A stretch of 64,000 nucleotides of DNA from Diplosphaera chodatii (GCA_032358165.1 JAALGY010000031.1:2356001-2420000), one strand, 5' to 3'. Shown: positions 33,901-46,397, numbered from the stretch's first letter. Notes: generated by a model from the sequence alone, not told the origin. A program made the numbers and translations.

Positions 33901-36900
33901 TGGGGCAGGTGGAGGACAAAGAGGCAGCACACCAGCAACCGGGGCAGCGCAACATCATGAAGAAGTTCATGAAGCGCTTCAGTATGGACGATGATGGCGA
34001 GCAGCCGCTCCCGAAGCCTGTGAAGCTGAAGGGCCACCCCGGCATGGACAGCCTGGAGGACAACCCATGATGAGTGCTCCCAACCTCCAGACAGCGCCCG
34101 CTGTTGTGAATGCATTACAGCGATGTGAGTATGGTGTGTAGTCTCATTAACTGCGTTGTCTGTTGGCTATACGCAGCTGGAGTACCCTAGCAGGGACGAG
34201 GTTGGATCGATCAGGTACCACAGCCAGGCGCGACGGTGGCTGCATGTGGACAAGGGCGGCAACCTGCAATACCGCACGGTGAGTCGCCACCCAAAGCCCA
34301 ATCCTCCGACCTGCAAGCTGGACTGGTTGCTCGTACTGTGTCCGCCTGCAGACTGTTGAGCGTTCACTGTGGTACCATGCAGATCGACCGGCAGGACCTT
34401 GTGCTGGAGCTGAACATTTCGTACCGAGACGTCCGCATTCTGGACCCCCTGGTGAGGCCAGCAGTCTGCTGGAAGGGTGCCAAGTGCCCCACCATTGCCC
34501 GCGCCGCCACTGACAGGGGAGCACCCATGGGGTGCACAGGTGGCGGAGCCGTACCCCACGGCGCTGCTGATCCGCGAGAGGGCGCTGATCGTCAACATGG
34601 AGTCTGTGCGCATGATCATCTGCCGGGACCAGTGCTTTGTGAGTGGCCGCGCTGTGTCCCCGAGCCGGAGCACCGCTGTGGCTCCTGCCTGCGGTTGGCT
34701 GCCACCAGCGGCTCCGCTGGCAGCACGCTGCTCACATGAAGCTCGCATGTAAAAGCAATGTGTTGCTGATGTTAGACACAGCTCAAAGGCAGGCTCATTG
34801 CTCCGCTGCAGGTGTTGAGCGTGCCCAACCCGAATGTGCCTGGGACTATTGGCATGTTCCCTGTGGAGGTGCAGACACCACACGAAAGCCGTGCTATTGT
34901 TGGCGTTCAATGCGAAGTAAGCACCGCAATGCACAGTGCGCTGTCGCAACGATGCCCGACACCATGGGCTGCGTGCTGTTCGCAGGACAGCACCTTCGTC
35001 CAGGATCTCATATCCCTCATCAAGAAGCGCGCTCCAATGCAGACTTACAGGTAGGAGGTCCTCGTGATCCGACAAAGCTTTGCGGCAGTCGGTGGGAGTC
35101 CAGGAGGGGACTGCCGGCCTTTCTTGCGGCACGGTTGTCGAGCGGCACCTGACAAATCAGTCAGGTCTTGGCAGCGTGTCTGCTGACTGGGGTGCTTTTA
35201 ATGGACATGTGGCGATGCACAGTGACAGCCATGCGCAATGCCCGGACAACAAAGTTGTGCTGCAACGACTTGCTGCCAGTCCTCATTGTGCAGTGAGTGC
35301 ACAGATTCTGCACCGTGTTTCACTTGCAGCACGGCGGCGTCGGAGTGGGACGAGGCGCTGCCGTACGAGCTGCGGTGCCTGGAGGCGGCGCTGCAGGCGA
35401 CGGGCCGCAGCCTGGCGGGCGAGGTGTCCGCCATGGAGCAGCGCGCCGCCACCGGGCTGCAGCGCCTGCTGCAGAAGGTGCGACGCGTCAGCGGCTTTGC
35501 TTGCACACGGGAGTCTGTGCGACGTCATGGAGGCAGGCCTCTGTGTTCCCGGCTTGATGGCGGCGCTTGCTAGCTGCCGCCTCGGTTGTTGGATGCCGTT
35601 GACACAGCCGCTATTCACACATGGGTTGCAGCGTCGCTCCAATTTCAGTCCTGATCAACAAGCGTGCACCGCTGCTCCTGGCGCAGCTGGACGACCTGGA
35701 GCTAGAGAACATGCGGGCCACCAAGGCGGCGCTGACCGCGCTCATCAACCGCGTCTCCAAAGTCCGCCAGGAGCTGGAGGTGAGGCTCCGACAGATGTTG
35801 AGTTGTTCGGCGGTGACGGGTTCCCCTGCACACGGCAGTCTATCCAGGACGAGGAAGTACAACGTATTGTCGCATTATGGGTTGCTATGCTGAGCCGGCC
35901 TGCAGTAGGCCAGACGCTGGCCCGCAGCACGGCATGGCTGTGCCCACACAAACGAGCTGCGCACCGCCGCAGGAGACGCTGGACGACGACCAGGAGATGC
36001 TGGACATGTACCTGGGGCGGCGGCACAAGCGGGAGCAGGCGCTCCGGTCCCGGCGGGCCTCCCTCGACAGCAGCCAGCACGGCGGCGGGGGGCGGCCGGA
36101 TGCGGGGACGGGCGGCGGTGCGCCGCCCGCCGCGCGCCGCACTGAGCACAGCGCCCCCCTGGCAGCCACCAGCGCCGCCGCCCCCCCAGCAGCGCAGCAC
36201 ACCGGCGGCGCGGCGGCCGCAGCGCAGCAGGCCAGCCCCTTCCACCTGGCGGCTGCAGGCGGGCATGATCCGGCGGCAGCGGGTGGCGATGCAGATGCAG
36301 CGGCGACCCAGGCGGCAGCACAGCGGCGGCTGCACCAGCACTCGTCACTGGATGGGCCGCAGCTGAGCAGGGAGCTCGAGCACCATGCGGACGGCACCAG
36401 GTGGGGTGGTCCAAGCGTTGGTGCTTCTGCACTGCTGCTGGCAAACGTTTAGATGCCCGGATGTAAGGCTGCTGATCTGGGAGTCACAGGCATGGATGAC
36501 AAAGCCACCGTCCCAGCTGTTGCACAGCACATCGCGGTCAGGACCGTAAGGACCATCGTGGCACGTTGCGTTTGTGCAGGGCGCTGCACCACTCGGTGTC
36601 CGCCCCCATGCCGGCGGCCACGCTCCTGGCGCGGCTGCGGGCGGCGCGCGACTCGGGCATCGCAGAGGTGTGCTCAGCTGCGCCCTGCGCCCCCTTCTGC
36701 AGCTGTGCCGACATGTTCCAGATGGCATGCCAATTGCGTCCGGATTGCAACTCAGCCCAGCACTGGGCTTATCAAATGCCTCGGCACACTCATGCAGGTA
36801 ACGAAGGCTGCTTCCAAGCTCCCAGCTGGCCACTATGTGCTCCTGTGCCCACCACTCAATAGTCAGCTTCCGTGTCACATGCAGGACTTGACGGTGGAGG

Positions 36901-37973
36901 ATCTGGCGGCTGCGGGCATCTACGCGCTGACGCGCCACGGGCTGGGGGAGGGGCTGCCCCCCCTGGACCAGGGGCGCTTCTCGCCCCCCGACCCGCGCGA
37001 CATCTCCGAGTGCGAGGGCCTCCTGGAGGTGCGCCGCCGCCCCCACCGCATCCACATGTGCCTCGCAGAATGCAGGCTAGATCCTGGCCGGTGCTGCACG
37101 TCCTTCCACTGTGCCTGCAGGTTCCCGCGTGCTGTGCTTGAGGCTGACAGCCGGCGTGCTCCTGGGGCTGTCAGTGCTACGCCTTGCATGTGCATCGGCC
37201 TTTGGCAGCGAAATTGAATGAACTGCAGGCAGAACAGCGGCACGTGCCTCTGCTGTTGCCTCAGGTCTACTTCAAGCAGGCGGACGACCTGCTGCGGCGG
37301 CTGGTGGCCACGCGCTCCCGCATCGCCGACACCGAAGCCTCCATCGAAGTGCTGCTGGACCAGCGCCGCAACGGCCTCGTCGCGTGAGTAACCCCCGAAA
37401 CCACATCGAGGTCGACGTCTCGCTCTGTCAAGCCCATGCTTCGGTCAACAGGCACTGCTGCGTCCTGGGGCTGACGGGAAGCACTGGGAGTCAGGCCTGC
37501 CACCAGCGTGTTGCGCAGTACTGTGGGGTCGGTCCCACGCGGCAGCGGGGCCGTCAACGCCGGTGTGGCTGCGGTCGCAGGCTGACGCTGGTCGTCAACT
37601 CCATCATGCTGGCCTTTGGCTTCGTCGCCATGGTGGTGGGCGGCTTTGGCATGAACTACAACACCTGGATGGCCGCGGAGGACATCGGGACCAGCAAGGC
37701 ATGCAGCCTGTGCCCGAGTCGGCTGCACGGTGTCGCAGTCCTGGCTGAGTGGGAGCCGAATGTGCCGCACCCAGTGTGCCAACTGGGCATGCAGGAAGGA
37801 GGTGTTGCAGCCAGGCGCTCACCCTGCTTTTGTGCTGGGTGCAGAGGCACTTCTGGATGGCGTTCGTCTTCCCATGCATCGCAGCGTTCTTCATGTTTGC
37901 TGCGGTCGTCATGTATGCGAGGTGGCGGCGGCTGCTGTGGATCCCGGAGACTGTGTCGTCTTCTGTAGCATAG
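33901..37973 (+). CDS. MRS2: MRS2/MGT (CorA-type) magnesium transporter
   Basis: Magnesium channel of the CorA superfamily (plant MGT/MRS2), in organelle or plasma membranes. Conserved exons: LEYPSRDEVGSIRYHSQARR (34172); IDRQDLVLELNISYRDVRIL with DPL (about 34380-34450); LIRERALIVNMESVRMIICR (about 34570); LPYELRCLEAALQATGRSLA (about 35360); LLLAQLDDLELENMRATKAA and LINRVSKVRQELE (to 35779); and LDDDQEMLDMYLGRRHKREQ (about 35978). The pore part is VYFKQADDLLRRLVATRSRI (37264), membrane segment 1 LTLVVNSIMLAFGFVAMVVG with the GMN signature in GGFGMNY (37584-37650), then segment 2 FWMAFVFPCIAAFFMFAAVV and a basic tail, TAG at 37971-37973. The usual short loop before the gate helix is expanded by a Gln/Ala/Gly-rich insert (about 36040-36400) plus extra exons. 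The N-terminus is uncertain: either MGQVEDKEAAHQQPGQ (33901) or the overlapping frame MMSAPNLQTAPAV (34066). Confidence 0.9.
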
Positions 37974-39249
37974 ACTGAGCGAACTCTGAACCGCCACACT
38001 GAATTGGGGATTTTAAAACGTTGTGTCGTTTTACGTGGATTCTGGTTGTTTCGCCATCGCGTGGTATGTGCCTTGGCAGCTGAGCTTGCCATGACAAACC
38101 ATTCATCCAGTGCTCTCTGTGGTGCATTGGATTGGCCCTAAAGGTCGCGATACTTGGGCAACACAGAGGCCTGAACTGTCTCGTGTGAATTTGGACCTAC
38201 AGAGGTTGGATCTTGGTCCGAACGGTCTGGGTGGGATTGAGCTGAATGATCGTAACAACGTGAAAGAGCAGACAGCAGACAAAGACTGAACTGGTGCGGC
38301 GCACATCGCCCTGGATTCCGCAACCTGCAGCGAGTCTGCAGGCATGCAGCTCCTCAGGAGCAAACCGCATGACAACACGAACACACGTGGTGCAAGGACA
38401 CGACTGTACCAAGCTCGAACCGCCCCCCACAAGCTGACGGCAACGAATAGGAGGGCCGCCAAAGGCCGGCGCCGCTGGCAAAATGGTGCCACAAGACACC
38501 GGGACCAGTGGCGGCCCTGTAGCGGTGCGACTCTGCCTAACCCTCACAAACACTGCACTGTGCGATACATCGACACGTGGCAGGATGGCACCAACAAAGC
38601 CAGCAGACAATCCCAGTTTCGGACCACACACACAACTTGTGCATGCCGTCTTGTACCTATCGATGATGACCCTGCGTGTGAATTGCAGGGCCACCGCTGA
38701 ACAGAGACACTGATTCATGACAAGGTCTATGCCTACTGTGTCCATGCCGATTGCTGCCGCTGACGGTAATGGCAGCTGTCGGCATGCTCTACTCCTGATA
38801 GAAATTCTCTCGCTCTCTGCTGTCGCGCCGCATCCCAGCGACACTACCTCCTCATACACCTCCGTCGATTGTTGACCGCAAAACAGGAGCCCTTGCCCGA
38901 CTGGGCAATTGGGCACAGCCCTCCAGCATCTACTGGTGTTGGCTGGCCAGCTGCAGCTATCGTGTCTGCATCCCAGCATCTGAGCCTCGAAGCTGACAGT
39001 ATTGCTGCAAACCGCTGGCAGGCTTGCGGCAGCAGCAATACTGTGGAGCAGCTGCCAACCTGCTGGCCGATCACAGGCCCCGCGGCATGGCTCGCAGATC
39101 TGCATATCTGCAGGATTTTCCCCGTATGTGTCGTCTCATGGCATCCCGTGCCTTTGCCAGGACCAATCTAGTCCCGCAACAGGCAGTATGTTTGACGCTC
39201 AGCCGTCTTGCGGCCTTCCAGGTGAAGGGGGTCGAAGCAGCTGCGCCCA
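37974..39249. other. Long 3'-3' intergenic region with one unexplained open frame
   Basis: 1,276 bases between the MRS2 stop and the stop of the Q-rich gene. The only notable content is a 302-codon ATG-initiated minus-strand open frame (38197-39105) that is Cys-rich and has no motif I recognise. Confidence 0.5.
38197..39105 (-). CDS. Hypothetical uninterrupted open frame, doubtful
   Basis: An ATG-started frame of 302 codons (MQICEPCRGACDRPAGWQLL ... IQLNPTQTVRTKIQPL). It lacks introns in a window where every recognised gene is split, and it overlaps the expected 3' UTRs of two convergent genes. It is unusually rich in Cys, Val and Ser, with no signal peptide, transmembrane pattern or repeat that convinces. 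A chance open frame is the more likely reading. It is listed only because of its length. Confidence 0.15.
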   Translation of the reverse strand: MQICEPCRGACDRPAGWQLLHSIAAAASLPAVCSNTVSFEAQMLGCRHDSCSWPANTSRCWRAVPNCPVGQGLLFCGQQSTEVYEEVVSLGCGATAESERISIRSRACRQLPLPSAAAIGMDTVGIDLVMNQCLCSAVALQFTRRVIIDRYKTACTSCVCGPKLGLSAGFVGAILPRVDVSHSAVFVRVRQSRTATGPPLVPVSCGTILPAAPAFGGPPIRCRQLVGGGSSLVQSCPCTTCVRVVMRFAPEELHACRLAAGCGIQGDVRRTSSVFVCCLLFHVVTIIQLNPTQTVRTKIQPL

Positions 39250-42200
39250 TCAGAAGAAGCCGGCGCCAAAGCCGGTGCCAAGGTGTGCCAGGCGGCGGTG
39301 CACATCCTCCTCAGCGGCTGATGAGGCCGACCGCGGGCGCTCCAGGGCCGCCCCGATCGCTGCGGGGCCGGGGCCGCCGGCTGTGGTGGGCCCGGCCGCG
39401 GCGAGCATGTCAGCGGCGTTGTCGGCGGACGAGTACGTGCGCTGCGGCAGCTCCGCAGACCCCGGGCGCTGCAGGGGCTGTGGGTCAGGTGTCCTGGAGC
39501 GGCCCAGGAACGGGGCAGCAGCGGCGGCGCCTGCGCCCGCTGCCGGGCCGGACGAGGGGGCGGACCCCCCCAGGCTGAACGCCGGCGGCCGCGGCGGGCG
39601 CCCGTTCCCGGGACCGGGCTGGTGGGGAGCCGCGCCCCCGCGCGGGGAGGTGCCGGCGCTGGCGCTGCCCCGGGCGCTGCCCCCTGCCGCCGGCGCCGCA
39701 GCGGGCTCGTCCAGCGTGGAGTGCCCCGAGCGCAGGCGGGCGAACAGGCTGGTCGGGCGCACCTCGCCGCCGCCGCCGCCGGAGGCACCCTGGGGCAGCA
39801 GGCCCGGCGGGAAGCTGCCGGCGGGCGGGAAGCTGGAAGGCGCAAAGGACACCGCGGGCTGCGCCGCGGGCTCGTCGGCCGCTGCCGGCTGCGCGCCTGC
39901 CGTGAGAGCGTCTGCAGAGGAGGAGCGCTGCGGGGTGTCTTCCACGGGCGCTGCGCCCTGGGCGCTTGGCGCCCCGCCTTCGCCGCCGCCACCAGAGCCG
40001 TCACCAGAGCCGGGGGGCTGGCTCCCGCCCTCAACAGTGCCCTGCGCTGGCTGGGGACCGCCAGCCTCCCCTTCCAGCAGGTCCTCGACGGCCTGGCCGA
40101 AGAAGCCGAAGTTGCCGGCGTCGAAGGCGGAGGGGTGGGTGTCGGGCACCTCGCCGAGGCTGCTGCCGGCCCCGCCCGGGGACAGGGACCCCTCGTCCTC
40201 CGCCCCGGCCGCCGCCAGCGCCGCCGCCTCCTCGCGGGCGGCCGCAGCCTCCGCCGCCGCGTCAGCAGCCTGCAGGGTGGAGAAACGAGGCACTAACATC
40301 CAACATCCTTGGGGTCACAACTATGTGTCCACGACCATAGGAAAACACACAACCACCTGATGGCATGACACGCAGCACTGCGTACTTGAGTGTCATCATG
40401 AACCAGCAGGTCGACTATGGAAGAACTTTGCTCAGCATTGACCCACCTCAGCAGCTGCGTCCGGCTGTGCATTGGCGAGCACCTCCAGCTCAGGAGGCAG
40501 CAGCTTGCCAGGCGCACCCCCAGTGATAGCTGGCACAGTCGCAGCATCTGCATCCATGCGTATCATTTTGTAAGCTTCGTCTGCCATTCTGTGTGCAACC
40601 AACAAAAAGGAAATTCTCTTGGAAGCACCAGCAAGCTGCAGTCATCATCAGCACATGCCTCAAGCCACAACGAAGGCGTGGTGGTATGGCAGCACCAGTC
40701 GACTGCAGCGGGGAAGTCACCTGGAGCGGGGGGCGTCTTGATGTTCTCCAGCTCGGCCAGGAGGTCGGGGGCGCCGGCGCCCGTGGGGGCCAGGCCGCCG
40801 GACCCGCGGGGCGCCAGCTCCAGGTGCTGCAGCGCGTTGACCAGCCCGCCGGGCGCACCCTGCAGGCCGTGCTGCAAAGAGTTACGTGCCTGCACACACG
40901 TAAAGTGTGACAGGGACATATATATGGTAGCACATGCCCGCACTTCATTGCTGGAGTTGCGCTGATGGAGTTGAGAGCGAGTCAAGACCATCACCAGCAT
41001 GAGAGACCCTATGGACGGACAACAGCCAGCAGTGCACTGCCATCTGGGCGCACCTGCTGTGGCCCGCCAAAGCCGCGGCCGATGGCAGCTTCCGCCAGCG
41101 AAGCGGATGCGGGGCGGCCGGCGGCAGGGGGCGCCGCCGCCCGCTGCTGCTGCGCCGCCGCGGCGCCGGCGCCCGGCAGCATGCCGGCGCCCCCAAAGGG
41201 GCCCCCACCCTGCAGCGCCGCGGCGGGGGAGGGCGGCGCCGACAGCTGCGCCGACGCCTCAGCGTGGCCGCGCGACAGCAGGTTGATGTCGCCGGCGCTC
41301 AGGCCGCCCAGCAACCCTGCGACGCAGCGGCACTTGGGCTTGTGAACAGTGGCTGCAGGCTGCGTGATGCAGCGTGTGTTGACAAGTCTGCTCAGTACAG
41401 CGGAGAAATAAGTATAATCATGGGAGCGTCGCGCCCCCAATCAGCTCTGTTGAGCTTGATTAATTCTTGTGATCATCATCGCAGCAGGAATATATGACGG
41501 CAACTGGCATGGAAATATGCCAGCTTGCCGCACACTCTTTCAGGCACGCACCGACGCTGATGGCCAGGTCCACGGATATGCGGCGCATGGCAAAGCGCGC
41601 GCCCAGCTGCACCAGCACATTGTGCGCTGCCTCCTCCCGCCCGAGCTCCGCAAAGTCTGCGACCCCAAGGCCCTCGATGTCAGCACGCACATGTGGCAGC
41701 GAGTCGTTTGCGGGCAACAAATACACCCATGCAGGGGGCTACTTTGCAGATGATGCACGGGCTGTTGCATTCATGTACACAACTGCATGGATTTGAGCAA
41801 CTCAGCAGGTCCGTTGCCCGACTGGGCGCCTCTCGGCAAGCAACGCTGTAATTAACCAGTTAACGTTGGCCGCGCACCGGAGATGTGGGGCAGGTTGAGC
41901 ACGCGGGGCGGGAGGACCATGAGGGGGGGCGATGCGCCGCGCGCCCCGCCGCCCAGCAGCTCCGACACCCCCAGCAGCTGCAGCTGCGGCACCGACATGG
42001 CTGCAGGGAGTGAAACACGGCTGTCAGCGGCAGGCCCCGAGCGATTGAAGCGTCCAAAATAGGTTTTGCATACGCCATCAGATGCTGGTGACTATTCGAA
42101 AGGCTGGGGTCGTGCTTGGCTCAGAGAGATTCCCACAAGATGCATCGTCAGCGACAGAAGTCTCTGATGTCCATATCTACTACAATAATGAGGAGTGTCA

Positions 42201-44924
42201 TCACAGCCAGGCTCCCAGCACACACGGCAGCATTGTTCAAGGCACGCAGGCATATGAATTCATGTCAAAACACAGGCACGGCAGAGGAGGTGGTTGGAGG
42301 GATGTGCGATTGGGAGGAAGATAGCAGTATCACACGTGGGGAAACAACAGCACGAGGTTGCTGGCAGTTGCATCTGAGGCTGCGGGGCAGGCACAGCAGC
42401 GCACTGGAGGTGTCGATGCCCTGGCAGTCGGGGTCCAGCAGCGCCTGCGCCAGGCTGAGGGGGCCGCCGCGGCCGCCGCGCCCGCTGCCGCCCCGCTGCT
42501 GCGCCCCGCCCTGGTGCTGCTGCTGCTGCGCCAGCGCCTGCTGCAGCGCCTGCGGAAACAGCACGGCATCTGTGTTAGCCCACCCGCCCCGCTCATGCTG
42601 TGGAGCCGATGCAGCATGCGTGCTGCACGCGTCCGAGGGCAGTGCTGGAGCTGCTAGCGTCTGCGAGCGCGGCATGGACGGGGCTACACGCATGCGGTGC
42701 AACAACATGCAAATGGGCCTGGAGTTCAGCGCCGGGGGCAAGAAGATCATCAGCGGCAGCAGGCAGACGTCGCCTGCAGGTGCGCTGCCATTACGGCCGT
42801 GCTTAGCATGGTGGCGCCGGCACATCGCCTCTTCTGCGATGAGCCTCTTCTGCTATAAGCAGGACGGGCAAGCTGGAATAGCACCTTCCACCTGGCCCCG
42901 CACCTGCTGCTGGTCCAGGGCGCCGCCGTTGACGAGGGAGTAGCCACCGGGGGAGGACTGCGCGCGGCGGATGTAGGCCGCCGCCCCCGTCTCCCCCAGA
43001 AGCCCGCTGCTGCTGCGCCCCGCCAGGCCCTGCAGCCGCCGACACCAGTGCACCTCAGCACACCGTAGGCCTACTCCTACCTGATAGCGGGTCACGTGTA
43101 CTGGCACAAATGTGGCTGGTGCCCAGCTGCACGGCACAGCTCGCAGGGAAGGTCCGGATTGCGTGTGCGGGTGTAGGCACCTGCATGGTCTGGCCAAAGC
43201 CGGGGTTGGAGCGCTGCTGCTGCTGGGGCTGCGGCGCGACGCCCAGGCCGTAGGAGCCGGGCGTGGAGCGGCCCCGGGGGGCGCCGGCGGCGGACCCGTG
43301 GCGCGGCGCCCCCAGCGCGCCCACGCCCTGGGCGTTCTGGGCCGCAGCCGCAGCAGCCGCCTGCGACATGAACAGGTACCCTCACGATGGTGTGATGCCA
43401 TGCTGTGCCAGTGCCCCATTGGCGAACAAGGTCCAGCAGGTCGGGTCACCGATGTGATGCGCAAGCTGACGGATAACATGAGGGAGACAGGTAGAGTGCA
43501 GGCGCTCACCTGCAGCCCAGCAAAGCTGCCCTGGCGGTTAGCCCCCAGGCCGATGTTCGCGGCAGGGGCTCCGCCCGTGAAGGAGCGTCCCGTGGCCTGC
43601 TGGATGGCGGCTGTGGCGGCCTGCTGCGCAGCGGCCAGGATGGCTGCATGTGAGATGGCCCCGCCCCCCATCTGCGCCTACAAGAACCCGGAAGATCTTC
43701 AGCGTGGACCAGGCAGGACCAACATTAGCTGACATATGAATGTAGTTTATAGTGCAGTCAGGAAGCTCCGGGTCAGGCGCTGCACACCTGGCGCGCAGCC
43801 GCCGCAGCAGCGGCCGAAGCCGCCTGCTGTTGCGCCAGCAGGTACAGCGTCTGCGCCTGCAGCTGCTGCTGCGCGGCCGCCTGCTGCTGCTGTTGCTGCT
43901 GCTGCTGCGCGGCAGCCGCCGCCGCCTGCTGACTAGCCTGCTGCTGGCGCTGCTGCAGCAGGTACTGGTGCTGCGCAGCCTGCTGTCGCGCCAGCTCCTG
44001 CTGCTTCATCAGCGCCTGCTGCTGCAGCAGGGAGCCCAGGCCGCCGCCCGCAGCCCCCCCTGAGGCGCCGCCGCCCGCCGCGGCCGCCGCCTGCCGCTGC
44101 AGCAGCAGGGACTGCTGCGCCTGCTGCTGTAGCTGTTGCTGCTGCAGCTGCTGCTGCTGCCGCTGCTGTGCCTGCAGCGCCTGCAGCTTGCCCAGCTGCG
44201 AGGCGGCCGGCGGGAAGCCGGGCGAACGCGCGCGCTGCTGAGCCGCCTGCTGCTGCAGGGCTGCCAGGCCGCCACCCGCCTGCAGGCCTGCCCCTGATGC
44301 AGCATAAAAGTTGATCCAGACCTGTATGTTGATCAGAGACGATCGGCAGTATATCAATAGTGAACACCATATCTACTCAGATGGTCAAGGAGACATCTCA
44401 CAGATATACCTGGGCTGGTGCTGTTGAGCCATGGCGCATTGGGCTGGGGCGACACATTTCGCCGTGGGAACTCGGGCATGCTGGTTGCCGCCAGGCTGCG
44501 CTGGCCAAAATTGCCAGCCTGCTGCTGTTCCTGCGCCAACAGAGACAGTACTCAGGATGACTGAGATTGGCTGCTCCGGCAGTGGTCAGAACATGTGGTT
44601 CAGCACACGCATTGGTGCAAAGATATATACTGCTGGCCGACCTGCTGTTGCTGCAAGAGGAAGCGGCGCTGCTGCTCGCTGGCAAACCCGCCCTGCTGCA
44701 GGGCCTGTAGCTGCTGCAGCTGCTGCTGCTGCTGTGCGAGGTGCTGCTGCTGTTGGGCGAAGCTGGGCGACTGCGACTGCTGTGCAAAGGCGTGGCCCTG
44801 CGCACCATGCTGGCTGCCATTTGCGGACAGCGCAGCGCTGAGGCGCCCGCTCTGACCAAAGTCGCCGATGCTGCCGAAGCCGGCCCCTGGCAAGCCTGGG
44901 CTCTGCGACGAGCGGAAGGCGAGG

Positions 44925-44963
<39 letters not shown>

Positions 44964-45133
44964 CTTTGCTGCTGTTGCTGCGGGCCTGCAAACCCACCGC
45001 TGCCCTGACTCAGAAACCCTGCTGTGAATGGGGAGGCGCCAGCAACAGGCGTCGAGCCGCCGGGCCTTGCCGTCGTCAGTGACGACTCAGAGGCCGTGGG
45101 CGCTGAGGAGGCGTTGTTCCAGATGCTGGCCAT
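39250..45133 (-). CDS. Glutamine/alanine/glycine-rich, largely disordered protein
   Basis: I do not recognise this gene. It starts MASIWNNASSAPTASESSLT (ATG 45133) and ends LAHLGTGFGAGFF (TGA 39250-39252). About twelve exons on - keep frame. Exon 1 carries a run of 12 Gln (CTG repeats at 44930-44962 on +). Exon 3 (about 43790-44292) is almost wholly Gln/Ala/Leu with QQQQLQQQQ blocks, and others are Gly/Pro/Ser-rich. More ordered-looking pieces are MSVPQLQLLGVSELLGGGAR with LMVLPPRVLNLPHISG (about 41880-42000), DIEGLGVADFAELGREEAAH with ARFAMRRISVDLAISV (about 41550-41680), AAPDLLAELENIKTP-like helices (about 40740), and FDAGNFGFFGQAVEDLLEGE (about 40080-40140). The composition resembles eukaryotic transcription co-activators and RNP-granule proteins, but no named domain is visible. 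Confidence 0.7.
44930..44962 (+). repeat. (CTG)11 trinucleotide repeat inside an exon
   Basis: Eleven perfect CTG units on +, read as CAG on the coding (minus) strand. With the flanking CAA this gives a 12-Gln run in the Q-rich protein. Many shorter, interrupted CTG/CAG tracts lie in 43840-44180 and 44700-44760. Confidence 0.95.
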
Positions 45134-46397
45134 GGAAGAGATGTCCCATGATGCTGAAGATGAGCCGCCGCTGGCGCCCCTACACAGGCCAACAGCACCT
45201 TACTGGCGTGAGGACGGCACCAAGCGATGCCTTTCGCATCATACATCCCAGCGGCACCTTGCAGCATCATTTGAGCCACCTACGTAGCGGTGGACAGGAA
45301 TTCGGCAAGGCCCTGCAGAAGCACAATCAGCAGCAGGCACCAGTCACGGGACGGCGACTGCCAACGCTGATTGCCTGATGCGCAACAGCACATCCTCACC
45401 AGTTGACACCGGAGGCCAGGCCGCTCGCCGCCCCCGGCGCCCTGCCGTTGCCGGATCCGCTCGTCTCGTCCGAAAGCGGAAACATGACCGAGTCACAAGT
45501 CTCATCCCTCAGGCTGCGGGCCAGTCGCCACCATAGATGCAACAGTCCTGCAGGATCGAAGCAAAGCTGCTTACGGCGGCCAGCGCGCGGGCCGCAGCAG
45601 GAATTCTCTAGCTATGCTGAGCCAAGACTGCAACGGCCGACTGCCGTGCTGTGACCCTGACTCGGTACTCTCAGGGCAAACACCCTCAGCCGCATGACAC
45701 ACACACGCACAGCCAGGATTTGCATGTGGGCAACGGGCAGACATTTGGACGCTACGCCTGCTATGTTCCAGTCGACACGCAGCAAAGTATCAACTGCAGG
45801 CAGGATCTCCCGGCGCAAACGCATCGCCAGGCTGCCTGCATAGATGGCCTACAGCCTGACGGAGCCATGGACCCCACCTGTTCGCCTCAGGCCGCTTGGC
45901 CGGGAAGCTCGCAGTAACCCTTCTTCAACCCGCTCGGTGAAGATGGCCTGCGAACCGCCGCGAGTCCACGCGTCGGCCACTCACTGGCGTTTCAAACCTA
46001 CACCAGCATGCAGGCCGCGCGACCAAGCCGAATCCGGGGGCCGTGCCTGAGCTCGTCTCTGTGTGCTAGGGTAGGGTCTAGCGAGGAAATCAGCGCAAAT
46101 AGAGCTGACGTCAGACTCACGTCACTCGGTAAACCACATCCTGCCCATCATCTGCTGCTAGCTAACTGACGCTGGATCGATATGATGATAGGGGCAGGGC
46201 GGGCTGCCAACGTGCCAAGGATGCAACACAAAAGGCGGCCATCTGGCAGCAGAATGCATCGTAAAGACCGTATTGGTCAAGGTTCCAGATTTCGAGGAGT
46301 TCTGCGGGTGGGCATACACACCATCCCCCGCCCATGACACCATCAGGCACCAGCGAGCATTCTTCGTCACACAGAGCAGCAGCCCAACCCGATGCGC
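45134..46397. other. Intergenic region upstream of the Q-rich gene and downstream of OXC
   Basis: 1,264 bases. It should contain the Q-rich gene promoter (near 45134) and the OXC 3' UTR (near 46397). The open frames have no conserved motifs. No repeat or mobile element is recognised. Confidence 0.5.

Noticed and set aside
35080..36366. 428-codon plus-strand frame across the MRS2 region
   Set aside because: It runs through introns and exons alike in the wrong frame. The MRS2 motifs (LPYELRCLEAAL, LDDDQEML) are in other frames.
39002..40360. 452-codon plus-strand frame, Ala/Pro/Gly/Arg-rich
   Set aside because: It is antisense to the low-complexity exon of the Q-rich gene, whose minus-strand frame joins the other exons. 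GC-rich repeats keep the complement open as well.
43790..44292. Satellite or microsatellite DNA without coding role
   Set aside because: The CTG/CAG-rich tract is one long open exon on - bordered by good splice sites that join neighbouring exons in frame.
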